From: CAZJFC01 sp964545245
GTDB lineage: Bacteria > Pseudomonadota > Alphaproteobacteria > Rickettsiales > 21-14-0-20-44-7
Reading direction: 5' to 3'
Assembly (NCBI GenBank): GCA_964545245.1
Contig: CAZJFC010000061.1
Coordinates: forward strand, 1-9,699
Length of the DNA stretch: 9,699 nucleotides
The stretch's first letter is position 1. Each line of letters begins with the position of its first letter. The position numbers and the translations under genes were made by a program. The notes beneath the pieces are model-generated. The model saw only the letters and a list, made by a program, of their open reading frames with translations, was not told where the DNA came from and made no database searches. Shown piece after piece: positions 1 through 7,079 of the stretch.

Positions 1-722
1 CCAGCGACATCAAGGTTGAGGAACTCCTCGCCCTCGCCAGAAACAACCCCGACCTCTCCGGCGCGGAACTTTCCGCCGAAGCCTCGGTGAAGGAAGCCAA
101 GCCTTGGGATAAAGGCGGGTTGTGGAGAGTCACTTCGCCGGACGCGAAATACAAAATCGCCGCTATCGATTACGGCATCAAGGACAATATCCTGCGCAAC
201 CTCGCACATCAGGGGTTTGACGTGACCGTATTCCCGGCGGAAACTCCGGCGGAAGAAATCCTCAAAACCCATCCGGATGGCATCTTCCTTTCCAACGGCC
301 CCGGCGACCCGGCGGCCACCGCCAAATATGCGGTTCCCGTAATCAAAAAACTGGTGGATTCGCAAACCCCGGTTTTCGGCATCTGCATGGGGCATCAATT
401 GCTTGCCACCGCTCTCGGCTGCCGCACCGAGAAAATGCATCAGGGACACCGCGGCGCTAACCACCCGATCCAGGACCTTGAAACCAAAAAAGTTGAGATA
501 ACCGCGCAGAACCACGGCTTCGTGGTGGCGGAAGATTTGGCAAAGGGGGTGGAAGTCACCCACCGCTCGCTGTTTGACGGCACGATTGCGGGGATTAAAT
601 TCGGCAACGCGTTCAGCGTTCAATACCACCCCGAAGCAAGCCCCGGCCCGCATGACAGCCATTATTTGTTCAGGCGTTTTGTTGATTTGATCGAGGATTC
701 GAGGGCGAAGGATGCGGGTTAG
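1..722 (+). CDS. carA: Carbamoyl-phosphate synthase small (glutaminase) subunit, 5'-truncated by the window edge
   Basis: This is the C-terminal part of the glutamine-hydrolysing subunit of carbamoyl-phosphate synthetase. It passes ammonia to CarB for pyrimidine and arginine synthesis in the cytosol. The frame is open from base 3, so the true start lies outside the window; a GTG at 87 is internal. A class I glutamine amidotransferase domain is complete: the oxyanion segment SNGPGDP, the nucleophile elbow FGICMGHQ (Cys codon 384-386), the NHGF segment, and the catalytic His and Glu in SVQYHPEASPGP (codons 627-629 and 633-635). The stop is TAG at 720-722, inside the first bases of a hairpin shared with the convergent desaturase. 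carB is not directly downstream, which is common where carA and carB are separated. Identification is firm. Confidence 0.96.
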   Translation, partial: SDIKVEELLALARNNPDLSGAELSAEASVKEAKPWDKGGLWRVTSPDAKYKIAAIDYGIKDNILRNLAHQGFDVTVFPAETPAEEILKTHPDGIFLSNGPGDPAATAKYAVPVIKKLVDSQTPVFGICMGHQLLATALGCRTEKMHQGHRGANHPIQDLETKKVEITAQNHGFVVAEDLAKGVEVTHRSLFDGTIAGIKFGNAFSVQYHPEASPGPHDSHYLFRRFVDLIEDSRAKDAG

Positions 723-792
723 GTAGTTTAGTGACAGTGTCAGTGGCAGTGGGAGAAAAATACTGACACTCACACTGTCACTCACACTACCT
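721..792. terminator. Imperfect hairpin filling the gap between two convergent genes; probable bidirectional terminator
   Basis: An inverted repeat of about 30 nt per arm starts with AGGTAGT and ends with ACTACCT, with GTGACAGTGTCAGT-like stretches pairing inside and an A-rich loop (AGAAAAATA). It includes most of the carA stop codon (720-722) and the desaturase stop codon (782-784). It lacks the classic GC stem plus T-tract, so the terminator role is inferred from the convergent position. Confidence 0.55.
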
Positions 793-1678
793 TCGGGCCT
801 TTGAACTGTAAAAATAAATCAGTAAAAAAACTTCCTCCCAAAGCCGCGCCGCGTGAGGCGCTTTCTTTTGGCAGATGCGGCCACGGCACGTTGGGGCTGG
901 CGTGGTGAGTGCCGTGGTGGTTGCCGTTGAGGATGAACCACGAAACCACCCTGCCCGCCTGCACCTGCTTGCCGTATATGCTGTTGTCGGGCGGCGTGCC
1001 GTAATGGAACGCGTTATCCATCACCGAAACCGAGAACGCGCGAAGCATTATTATCGCCGCGAGAACCGGCCAGTATGCGCCGAAGCAATAAGCCGCCGCT
1101 ACGTGGAAAACCAGTATCAGCCCAACATCCGCGCGGAGTTTCGCCAGCCGCCCTTTGCGGAAGAAATAATTTTCGACCGGCTCCTGAATGCCGTTCACCG
1201 CGGCGATCTTTCCCAGTATTTTCCGGCTGGGGATGAGCATGATAAGGCTGCCCAGCACCTCGATGAAATAAATCCCGAACAGCAGCTTGGAGTAATATTT
1301 CACCTTCGCGAAACTGCCATGCGGGTAAAACTCCGACTCCCACTCGCGGTTAAGCTTGTGGTGCATCAGATGCCCGAATGAAAGCGTGTAATATGACGAG
1401 CCGAATATCACCGAAAGCGCCCTGCCCAGCAGCGTGTTCAGCCCCGCGTGCGGGTGCAGGTTGCGGTGGATCGCCTCATGTATCAGGAACCACATCATGT
1501 TGTTGAACGGCACAAGCGGTATTATCAGCCATGCCCAGTGGATGCTTTGCGGCAGCAGGAATATCGGCAGCACAAAGAACTGGAACAGGTTCACCGCCAC
1601 CACAACCAGCGCCAGAAACAAATTCGTTGCGGCGGGAATGGGATATGCAACCGGTTTCGCCATGGGGCGTATCATCAT
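782..1678 (-). CDS. Membrane fatty acid desaturase-family protein (three histidine boxes)
   Basis: An integral-membrane di-iron desaturase or hydroxylase-type protein of 298 residues. It probably introduces a double bond (or a hydroxyl) into an acyl chain or related lipid at the cytoplasmic membrane. The histidine boxes that bind iron are all present: HEAIH at residues 67-71, HLMHH at 103-107 and HHGTHH at 254-259, plus an extra His in NAFHYGT (225). Hydrophobic segments lie near 16-42, 48-66, 135-150, 183-212 and 245-251. Candidate starts are ATG-ATG at 1678/1675 or ATG at 1663 (MAKPV); none has a clear ribosome binding site. The stop codon lies inside the carA-side hairpin. The substrate cannot be read from sequence, and the family also includes carotenoid ketolases and hydroxylases. 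Confidence 0.88.
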   Translation of the reverse strand: MMIRPMAKPVAYPIPAATNLFLALVVVAVNLFQFFVLPIFLLPQSIHWAWLIIPLVPFNNMMWFLIHEAIHRNLHPHAGLNTLLGRALSVIFGSSYYTLSFGHLMHHKLNREWESEFYPHGSFAKVKYYSKLLFGIYFIEVLGSLIMLIPSRKILGKIAAVNGIQEPVENYFFRKGRLAKLRADVGLILVFHVAAAYCFGAYWPVLAAIIMLRAFSVSVMDNAFHYGTPPDNSIYGKQVQAGRVVSWFILNGNHHGTHHASPNVPWPHLPKESASRGAALGGSFFTDLFLQFKGPKVV

Positions 1679-1732
1679 GGAAACAGCGCAAAGATTCGAT
1701 TCTCTATAACCCTGATGATATAAAAATTGTGC

Positions 1733-1822
1733 AAATAGCCGTTAGTCGCATGGAAGTTGTCCGTTATCCGTCATCCGAAGGAATTCGGATAACGGGTGAC
1801 TGAAAACTGATAACGGCTATTT
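1733..1822. repeat. Nested palindromic mini-element between two minus-strand genes
   Basis: Outer arms are AAATAGCCGTTA (1733-1744) and TAACGGCTATTT (1811-1822), a perfect 12-bp pair. Inside is a 10-bp perfect pair, CCGTTATCCG (1761-1770) with CGGATAACGG (1786-1795). An alternative pair is ATCCGAA (1773-1779) with TTCGGAT (1784-1790). The right outer arm contains the last codons and TAG stop of the upstream 364-residue gene. It looks like a small non-autonomous palindromic insertion or REP-like unit. A termination role is possible but unproven. Confidence 0.6.
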
Positions 1823-2911
1823 ACTGCGCCCGGACTCGAAGCCTTTGTCGAAACCCGGCCCCAGTTCGGGGCGCATGTTCTTGAGGTCGCGCTGCAATGA
1901 CATCTCGCCGAGCTTACTGACATCCACCTCCTGGCACAGCAACACTGAAATTTTCGGGAGCTGGCTGGCGAGGATGCCCTTGCCCAACGGCAAAACCTGC
2001 TCATGCTGTTTCGTTGCCGCCTGTATTACGAATATCCCGCGGGCGGTGAGCGCCTTTATGTTCCGCACGCCGATCTTTTCCAGCACCGTTTCATCATTGC
2101 AGATGAGGAATAAATCAAGCCTGCCGCTTTTTTGCAGGTAATCCGCCAGATAGCGCAATATCATATCGGCGCGCGCCTTTTCAAGGTCTTTGGTGGCGCT
2201 GCACATCACCGCGGCCTTGCGCCCCGCGGTACGGCAGATTATATTGCGGTAAAGCTCCATATCCGCCCCGGCGACAAGGTCGTCAATATCCGCGCAGGAA
2301 GCAACCATCTCCACGAGCGGCTGCGCTTCATCCCTGCCCTTCTCGTCCAGCTTCGCCATTATTTTGTTCCACTGCTCAAGCTCGGTCTTGGTATCGCGGT
2401 ATAAATTCCCGGTTTCGGAGCTGATTATCGCATTCTCAAGCTCGCGCTCGACCAGCTTGCGTAAATCCTTCACCGTTGCACTTTCATCAGCATACAGCAC
2501 CGCCTGCGCGATATCCTTCAGCGCCACTTCGGGGATATATTGCCCCATCGCATGGACACGCACGCCCTGCGCGGCTGAATTATCAATCACCCTCAGCAGG
2601 GACTCCGCATAATGGAGCTTCTCCTCCGGGCGAACCAGACCCGAACCCACCGCGAACCAGCGCAAAATCTCATCACGGGTGATGCGCCCGGCCAGATAAT
2701 TATCAATCGCGGCCTGCTCCGCCTCGTTTATCTCAAGGATAATATCATGGTAATTATGCTTGGCGAGGGTGGTTATAACATCGGCGTCACCAAAAATATG
2801 CAGGTCGCCGGCAGGGTTTTTCTGCAAACCCTGAAACAGCAGATAGTCGCTCTGCTCAGCCACCCTGCCCACCACATCGGCAGTGTTGCCCATCTTAGTG
2901 ACATTACCCAT
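1817..2911 (-). CDS. Protein of unknown function, 364 residues, weak ChaN/Tiki/EreA-superfamily resemblance
   Basis: I do not recognise this protein as a named family. It is soluble, with no signal peptide or membrane helix. Residues 38-86 read LHIFGDADVI..., then DIILEINEAEQAAIDNYLAG, then a short helix. This recalls the N-terminal pattern of ChaN/Tiki/erythromycin-esterase proteins: a GE-x-H strand, an acidic strand end, then Q-x-x-LD-x-Y-x-x-G. GVRVHAMG (116-123) fits their next strand. Residues 247-298 (R..DM...LADYL, DLFLICNDE, ...ALTARGIFVIQ) fit the second half. The metal-site residues normally in GE-x-H and G-x-x-H are not obvious, so it may be inactive or have another role. The ATG at 2911 lacks a clear ribosome binding site, and a second ATG lies six codons in. 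It is 96 bp downstream of the gltA-coupled small gene on the same strand. The coding frame is convincing; the fold assignment is only inference. Confidence 0.7.
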   Translation of the reverse strand: MGNVTKMGNTADVVGRVAEQSDYLLFQGLQKNPAGDLHIFGDADVITTLAKHNYHDIILEINEAEQAAIDNYLAGRITRDEILRWFAVGSGLVRPEEKLHYAESLLRVIDNSAAQGVRVHAMGQYIPEVALKDIAQAVLYADESATVKDLRKLVERELENAIISSETGNLYRDTKTELEQWNKIMAKLDEKGRDEAQPLVEMVASCADIDDLVAGADMELYRNIICRTAGRKAAVMCSATKDLEKARADMILRYLADYLQKSGRLDLFLICNDETVLEKIGVRNIKALTARGIFVIQAATKQHEQVLPLGKGILASQLPKISVLLCQEVDVSKLGEMSLQRDLKNMRPELGPGFDKGFESGRSK

Positions 2912-2994
2912 GCCAGCATTTTAGCGCAGCGCGGTTAATGCCATGTTAAAAAAGCCTTAAATCCGGGCACAATTTGGCCATTTTTGAAGATTTA

Positions 2995-3007
2995 CCGGAA
3001 AATCCGG
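2995..3007 (-). terminator. Short hairpin directly after the 84-residue gene
   Basis: CCGGA (2995-2999) pairs with TCCGG (3003-3007) around a 3-nt loop and abuts the TAG stop of the preceding minus-strand gene (3008-3010). On the minus strand no T-tract follows directly, so it is at best a weak or partial transcript end. The next gene may therefore still be read from the gltA promoter. Confidence 0.25.
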
Positions 3008-3262
3008 CTAGTTATACTGGGATTTCAGGTTTTCCAGAATTTCATCCCCCGGCCCTTCGCCCCAGCCGGAATACAGGACACGCCCATATCTGGTAAGGTC
3101 GAACTGCCCGCTTTTGGCGGCGGCGGCAAGCAAAGGGCGTTTTAATTTATCGATTTCGGCAAGGAACCATGCCTTGCGGCCATTGCTCCTCGCCCTGACC
3201 AGATAAACCATCTCCGCCCTTTCGCCTTTCAGCCTGCCGGAATATGAGACCAGCTCAACCAT
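3008..3262 (-). CDS. Small conserved-looking protein translationally coupled to citrate synthase, function unknown
   Basis: An 84-residue soluble protein. Its ATG (3262-3260) overlaps the gltA stop codon by one base (TAATG), an arrangement typical of translational coupling and a strong reason to believe it is translated. It has a basic, alternating beta-like N-terminal half (VYLVRARSNGRKAWFLAEID). Next comes a helical stretch (KLKRPLLAAAAKSG) and then a turn-rich DLTRYGRVLYSGWGEGPGDE segment with an acidic end. No metal ligands, signal peptide or membrane helix are seen. I do not recognise a named family. The pairing suggests a role tied to citrate synthase level or activity, but nothing in the sequence proves it. 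Confidence 0.7.
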   Translation of the reverse strand: MVELVSYSGRLKGERAEMVYLVRARSNGRKAWFLAEIDKLKRPLLAAAAKSGQFDLTRYGRVLYSGWGEGPGDEILENLKSQYN

Positions 3263-5070
3263 TATGCAGCGCGTCCACTTTCCTGCTCTCTCGCGGTATA
3301 AAACACCTGCACTACCTCGGCGTCGGTGAGATCGGTCGCGTCCGGGATGGTGTTCCGCGCACGGAACTCGTCCGGCGTCACGCCTTCCGCCTTAGCTTCC
3401 GCCGTGATGATGCTTGCATGCAGGTCGTGGCCACGGTCACCGACATAAACCTGATCCGGCCTGTTAATCTTCACGCCGAGGGTTTTTGGGGGAATGGTCT
3501 CAACAAGCTGGGCAAGCCAGCCGACAGCCCGGCCAACGGCAAAGAATACGGTCATCAGGGATTCTTTTATGCCGGTCGCCGTGACCACAGTACCGGAGAA
3601 TGCGTCAACATTGCAGCGGACAGCCTTGCCTTTGTTGAAGTTAGGGTTCTTATCGCCCTCCTTCTCCATATCAACCGCCAGCTTGAACATTACGCCGCGC
3701 AACCCTTCGGATGGAAGCTGCTCGCCGGATTCCCGCATGTTGGTCGAGCGGGGGTCGGTATTGCTGTAAACCGCATGGCCGCGCCCATACCATAACGGGC
3801 CTTCATTTGCCGCTTTCGCGTTGTTGAACGCCTGGCTAAAGGCGCGCGCGCGGGCAGCGATTTCTTCATTGCTGAGTTTAAGCAAGTCAGGGCTGGCCAG
3901 TCTTGCGTCGATTTCCTCCTGCGGAACCGCCCAGATTCCCTTGATGCCATTCTGAAGGATTTCTTCCGGGCTATGCACCAATACACGTTCATTCTGGCGA
4001 AGCACCTGGAAGTTCGCGCCGCCGTGGTTCGCACCTGCCAGCGCGCCGATTGCGTTGCCTATAATGTTCCATGCCGGGGTATCGGTTGAAGTTGTGGCAA
4101 TGGCATTGAACGCAGATGCGTTCATTTCGTGGTCGGCATGGAGGATAAGGAAAGTCTCCAGCGCTTTCAGCGTTGCCGGGTCAGTTTTTAACCCCATCAT
4201 CTGCGCGAAGTTTTCAACAAAATTGAAATTTTCAAAATCCGCGCCGAAATCTTCCGCCCTTGGGAAAACAAAGGTATTGAACAAATCCTCGCCTTCGCTA
4301 TGCCTTGAAATCAGCGCCATCAGCACCGGCATCAGCGCGACAACGCGCACCTGCGAATTAAAAATCGCCTCTTCGGATTTTAAATCAACCTTGTCATCCG
4401 TATTCAGCAGGGAAGTAAGTTTCTTAAGCGTGTCCATCGCATTGGCTTTCGGGTCTGCGCTTTGCGTTTCTTTTATCAGCCTTTCCTGCAATTCCCCGGA
4501 AATAATGCTGGCGCGGCCAACTTCACGCTCAAAGTTTTTCATGCGGTCATAAGTGCTTACACCCGCCGCATATTTATCGCCGAATACGCTGTTCATCGCC
4601 GTATCAACGAGCGATGAGCTGAGGAGCATATAGCCGTTTTCCGCTTTTGACCATTGCTCGATACGGATACCAAGATGCTCAAGTATCCCGTTCTTGCCGT
4701 CAATAAACGTAAGGCGCGATTTTTTCGGCGCGGTGTTTTTTAGCTGTGGGTCGAAAAACTCCACTTTTGAACCGCCACCCGCCGGGAGTTCAAGGAAAGT
4801 TTTGCCGCTGGTAACGCCTGGCACCAAAGGCGCGGCGTGCACAACCGGTTTTGAAGGGTCTTCCGGGTTCGGGGCGATAATCACGCCAAGGTTTTCACGC
4901 GGCACGATTTTACCCCGTTTTGCCGCGTCAGGCTCTTTTGCCCTTGCCAGCTCAACTCTGGCAGCTTCCACATCTGCCAACGCTTCCAGCACTGCTTTTG
5001 TTGCCTCCTGAAGCTTTTCTTCCAGCAATGCCAGATAATCTTCACCACTTTGTTCTGTTATAGCCGTCAT
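3262..5070 (-). CDS. gltA: Citrate synthase, unusually long and divergent (602 residues)
   Basis: Condenses oxaloacetate and acetyl-CoA to citrate, the entry step of the TCA cycle. Family landmarks occur in order: LTFIDGKNGILEHLGIRIEQ (120-139), LHADHEMNAS with His314, GANHGGAN with catalytic His349, GHAVYSNTDPR with His432 and Arg441, NVDAFSG with catalytic Asp489, FAVGRAVGW with Arg514, and INRPDQVYVG. By the E. coli numbering I recall, the two key histidines are 41 residues apart (264 and 305); here they are 83 apart, so about 42 residues are inserted (roughly 360-425). There is also a charged, coiled-coil-like N-terminal extension (about 10-46, then a Pro-rich linker) and a longer C-terminal tail, against a usual total near 430. 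GHAVY replaces the common GHRVYK. The start ATG at 5070 has a good GAGGGTAGGA ribosome binding site. A 2-methylcitrate synthase is less likely. Confidence 0.92.
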   Translation of the reverse strand: MTAITEQSGEDYLALLEEKLQEATKAVLEALADVEAARVELARAKEPDAAKRGKIVPRENLGVIIAPNPEDPSKPVVHAAPLVPGVTSGKTFLELPAGGGSKVEFFDPQLKNTAPKKSRLTFIDGKNGILEHLGIRIEQWSKAENGYMLLSSSLVDTAMNSVFGDKYAAGVSTYDRMKNFEREVGRASIISGELQERLIKETQSADPKANAMDTLKKLTSLLNTDDKVDLKSEEAIFNSQVRVVALMPVLMALISRHSEGEDLFNTFVFPRAEDFGADFENFNFVENFAQMMGLKTDPATLKALETFLILHADHEMNASAFNAIATTSTDTPAWNIIGNAIGALAGANHGGANFQVLRQNERVLVHSPEEILQNGIKGIWAVPQEEIDARLASPDLLKLSNEEIAARARAFSQAFNNAKAANEGPLWYGRGHAVYSNTDPRSTNMRESGEQLPSEGLRGVMFKLAVDMEKEGDKNPNFNKGKAVRCNVDAFSGTVVTATGIKESLMTVFFAVGRAVGWLAQLVETIPPKTLGVKINRPDQVYVGDRGHDLHASIITAEAKAEGVTPDEFRARNTIPDATDLTDAEVVQVFYTAREQESGRAA

Positions 5071-5115
5071 TTCCTACCCTCTTTGTATTTAAATTTTTTC
5101 CAGTAACGCTAAAAA

Positions 5116-5144
5116 CCTTAAGCGTAGATATTAAACTATGTCAA
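5116..5144 (-). promoter_or_regulatory. Putative promoter of gltA
   Basis: On the minus strand a perfect TTGACA -35 box (5144-5139) is followed after 17 nt by a poor -10 (TTAAGG, 5121-5116), about 45 nt before the gltA start. A CGCT...AGCG short palindrome surrounds the -10 and might bind a regulator. No clear promoter was found on the plus strand for der in the same 166-bp divergent region. The call rests on the -35 match and the position. Confidence 0.45.
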
Positions 5145-5236
5145 CCAGATTTTTTAATATTTTTAAACTACTTAACCGCTAGGGTTTTAGATTATGTTGT
5201 TGTAATCACATGCGGTTTTGTGCAAGAACATAGCCC

Positions 5237-6574
5237 ATGAAAACCATCGCCATCATCGGCAGGCCGAATGTCGGCAAATCGACCCTGTTCAACCGCATAA
5301 TTGGGCGGCGCAAGGCAATTGTGGACGATACTCCCGGCGTTACGCGTGACTGGAAGGCCGACATCGCCGAGGTTTATGGCCGCAAATTCCGCCTTATCGA
5401 CACTGCCGGGCTGGAAAAGGCCGAATCCAAAAGCCTTGAGGAACTCATGATGCGCCAGACCGATGTCGCTATGGATATGGCCGATTTCATCATTTTCGTG
5501 GTCGACGGCACCAGCGGCATCCACCATAATGACCAGTTCTTCGCCAAAAAAGTGCGCAAGCTGGGCAAACCTGTCATCATCGTCGCCAATAAATGCGAGA
5601 AAAAAGCCGCCGCAATCGACGAATTCTATCGCATGGGCTTCGGCGAGCCGGTCGCGGTTTCCGCCGAACACAAGCTTGGCTTTGCCGATTTATACGAGCG
5701 CATCGATGAAGCCGCCGGAAAGCGCAAAAAAGGTGAAGATGAGGACGGTGAGGAAGACGAGCGCAAGGAAATCCAGATCGCCATCATCGGCCGCCCCAAT
5801 GCCGGAAAATCGACCATCCTCAATAAAATATTAAAGCAGGACCGCGTTATCGCCAGCCCAATGGCCGGAACTACCCGCGACGCAATAGAAATTGACTGGG
5901 AGTATAAGGGCGAGAAGCTGAAACTCATCGACACCGCCGGGATGCGCAAGCGCGCAAATGTTATAGATAAACTTGAGAAATACTCCGTAAGCGACAGTGT
6001 TAACGCAATAAATTTCGCGCATGTGGTGGTGCTGGTGATTGACGCAACCGAGCCGGTGAGTGACCAGGATTTGAAGATCGCGAGCCTCGTCATCCGTGAA
6101 GGCCGCGCCCTCGTGGTGGTGGTGAATAAATGGGATCTGGTGGAAGATAAGCGCAAAATGGATGACGAACTTAAATATCTCATCCGCAAGCATATGTCGG
6201 ACGTGGTGGGCGTGCCGGTGGTGAAGACCTCGGCGCTGAATGACAAAAGCCTCGACAGGCTGCTCGACGCCGCGCTGGATATTTATAAGGTGTGGAATAC
6301 GAGGGTTTCCACTTCGCGGCTCAACAACTGGCTTTCTTACCTGCTGGAGCACCACCCGCCGCCGATGAGCAAGGCAAAACGCATAAAGATCAGGTATATA
6401 ACCCAGACAAAATCGCGCCCGCCGACATTCATGCTTTCGTGCAGCCAGCCGGAGAACCTGCCGGATAGTTATGTGAAATATATGATTAATGACATGCGCG
6501 GAAAGTTTGGGCTTCAGGGCGTACCCATCCGCATGCACCTGCCGAAAAAGTCGAATCCGTATTTGAAGGAATAA
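5237..6574 (+). CDS. der: Ribosome biogenesis GTPase Der (EngA)
   Basis: A double-GTPase that binds 50S precursors and is needed for large-subunit maturation; essential in most bacteria. The first G domain has GRPNVGKS (8-15), DTAG (55-58) and NKCE (118-121, with Glu in place of the usual Asp, as I recall seeing in alphaproteobacterial Der). An acidic/basic linker (161-178) follows. The second G domain has GRPNAGKS (185-192), DTAGMRKR (232-239) and NKWD (297-300). The C-terminal KH-like domain spans about 358-437 and includes SRPPTFMLSCS. At 445 residues it is normal for the group. The ATG at 5237 places the P-loop strand directly after the N-terminus, as expected, although no good ribosome binding site precedes it. 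It is transcribed away from gltA. Confidence 0.97.
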   Translation: MKTIAIIGRPNVGKSTLFNRIIGRRKAIVDDTPGVTRDWKADIAEVYGRKFRLIDTAGLEKAESKSLEELMMRQTDVAMDMADFIIFVVDGTSGIHHNDQFFAKKVRKLGKPVIIVANKCEKKAAAIDEFYRMGFGEPVAVSAEHKLGFADLYERIDEAAGKRKKGEDEDGEEDERKEIQIAIIGRPNAGKSTILNKILKQDRVIASPMAGTTRDAIEIDWEYKGEKLKLIDTAGMRKRANVIDKLEKYSVSDSVNAINFAHVVVLVIDATEPVSDQDLKIASLVIREGRALVVVVNKWDLVEDKRKMDDELKYLIRKHMSDVVGVPVVKTSALNDKSLDRLLDAALDIYKVWNTRVSTSRLNNWLSYLLEHHPPPMSKAKRIKIRYITQTKSRPPTFMLSCSQPENLPDSYVKYMINDMRGKFGLQGVPIRMHLPKKSNPYLKE

Positions 6575-6588
6575 TTGCGCTCAAGCGC

Positions 6589-6702
6589 CGCGCGCAGCTT
6601 TGCGGCCACTTGGCCTTGCCTTCGCGCTCCGCGCTCGGAGCCGTTCTCGCACCGACATAACACGCTTAAGACTGGCTCGGCTCCTGCCTTACTCCCCACT
6701 CT
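6589..6702. repeat. GC-rich hairpin cluster downstream of der, diverged copy of the TCCT-loop repeat
   Basis: This stretch after the der stop holds several mini-hairpins: GGCC-ACTT-GGCC, GCGC-TCC-GCGC and GGC-TCCT-GCC (6679-6688). The segment CGCTTAAGACTGGCTCGG at 6663-6680 and the following CTCCTGCCTTACTCCCC match the repeat downstream of mnhG (8915-8947) with few changes. It is therefore a diverged member of the same family. No gene is seen. Confidence 0.6.
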
Positions 6703-6852
6703 GTCATCCTCGTGATTTTTGTCAGGAGACAAAAATACACGGGGATCCAATTAAAAATGTTAGGAAACATTTTTAATGTAATAAAAAGTCTACTGACTTT
6801 TTATTACCGGATTCCGGATATTTTTCCCTGCTGGTAAAAATTCCGGAATGAC
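6703..6852. repeat. Mosaic palindromic element of four consecutive hairpins bounded by GTCAT/ATGAC
   Basis: Four inverted repeats stand side by side. (1) 6712-6723 with 6728-6740, loop AGGA. (2) 6750-6761 with 6766-6777, 12 bp perfect, loop AGGA. (3) 6778-6790 with 6795-6807, 13 bp perfect, loop TACT. (4) ATTCCGGATATTTTT at 6811-6825 with 6835-6849. The ends are GTCAT (6703-6707) and ATGAC (6848-6852). The T-rich stems could end der transcription in either direction, but the composite structure looks like an accreted repeat element. The rest of this gap (6853-7034) shows nothing recognisable. Confidence 0.7.
6824..6852 (+). repeat. Short dispersed repeat module, copy 1
   Basis: A 29-nt stretch running from TTCCCTGCTGG to TTCCGGAATGAC recurs at 8951-8978 with one substitution and one missing A. 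It forms the right end of the mosaic element here. Confidence 0.7.
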
Positions 6853-7034
6853 GGTTTTGAAGGAGTTGGCTCTCCACTCGCTTCATCAGCCCAAACTGCG
6901 GAAGGATTTCACTCCCCCGCCGCGGATTTCCTGTAATAGGTTATCTACGGCGGAAGAATCTGCAAAAAAATTAAACAATTTTATAAGTTGAAAATAATGG
7001 AAAATTTATAGTGCGGCGCAGTAACATTTTGTGG

Positions 7035-7060
7035 TATAACAATGGTTGAAGGTTCAACCA
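7035..7060 (+). promoter_or_regulatory. Putative -10 box and 18-bp palindromic operator upstream of dps
   Basis: TATAAC (7035-7040) is a reasonable -10 box, without a clear -35. Directly downstream lies the palindrome TGGTTGAA-GG-TTCAACCA (7043-7060), perfect over 8 bp per arm. It would cover the expected transcription start and ends 19 nt before the dps ATG. A repressor site is the simplest reading. It does not look like an obvious OxyR or Fur box, so the regulator is unknown. Confidence 0.4.
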
Positions 7061-7079
7061 GAAACACTGGAGGAATATT

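Noticed and set aside
87..89. GTG as the start of carA
   Set aside because: The frame is open to the window edge and the upstream codons read like CarA, so the GTG is internal.
875..1381. Open frame of 168 codons on the plus strand
   Set aside because: It is antisense to the desaturase, whose three histidine boxes prove the minus-strand frame; the composition is Arg/His-rich as expected of a shadow frame.
3244..3795. Open frame of 183 codons on the plus strand
   Set aside because: It lies opposite the citrate synthase C-terminal region and has no recognisable domain.
4055..4552. Open frame of 165 codons on the plus strand
   Set aside because: It is antisense to the conserved citrate synthase core and is Ser-rich low-quality sequence.
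5626..6538. Two long minus-strand open frames (5626-6246 and 5831-6538)
   Set aside because: Both are antisense to Der, whose two G domains and KH domain are complete.
6514..6750. 78-codon minus-strand open frame
   Set aside because: It is composed of repeat sequence and the antisense of the end of der.
6919..6957. CCGCCG...CGGCGG pairing upstream of dps as a regulatory hairpin
   Set aside because: Only a 6-bp stem with a loop of about 27 nt in a GC-biased stretch; too weak to call.
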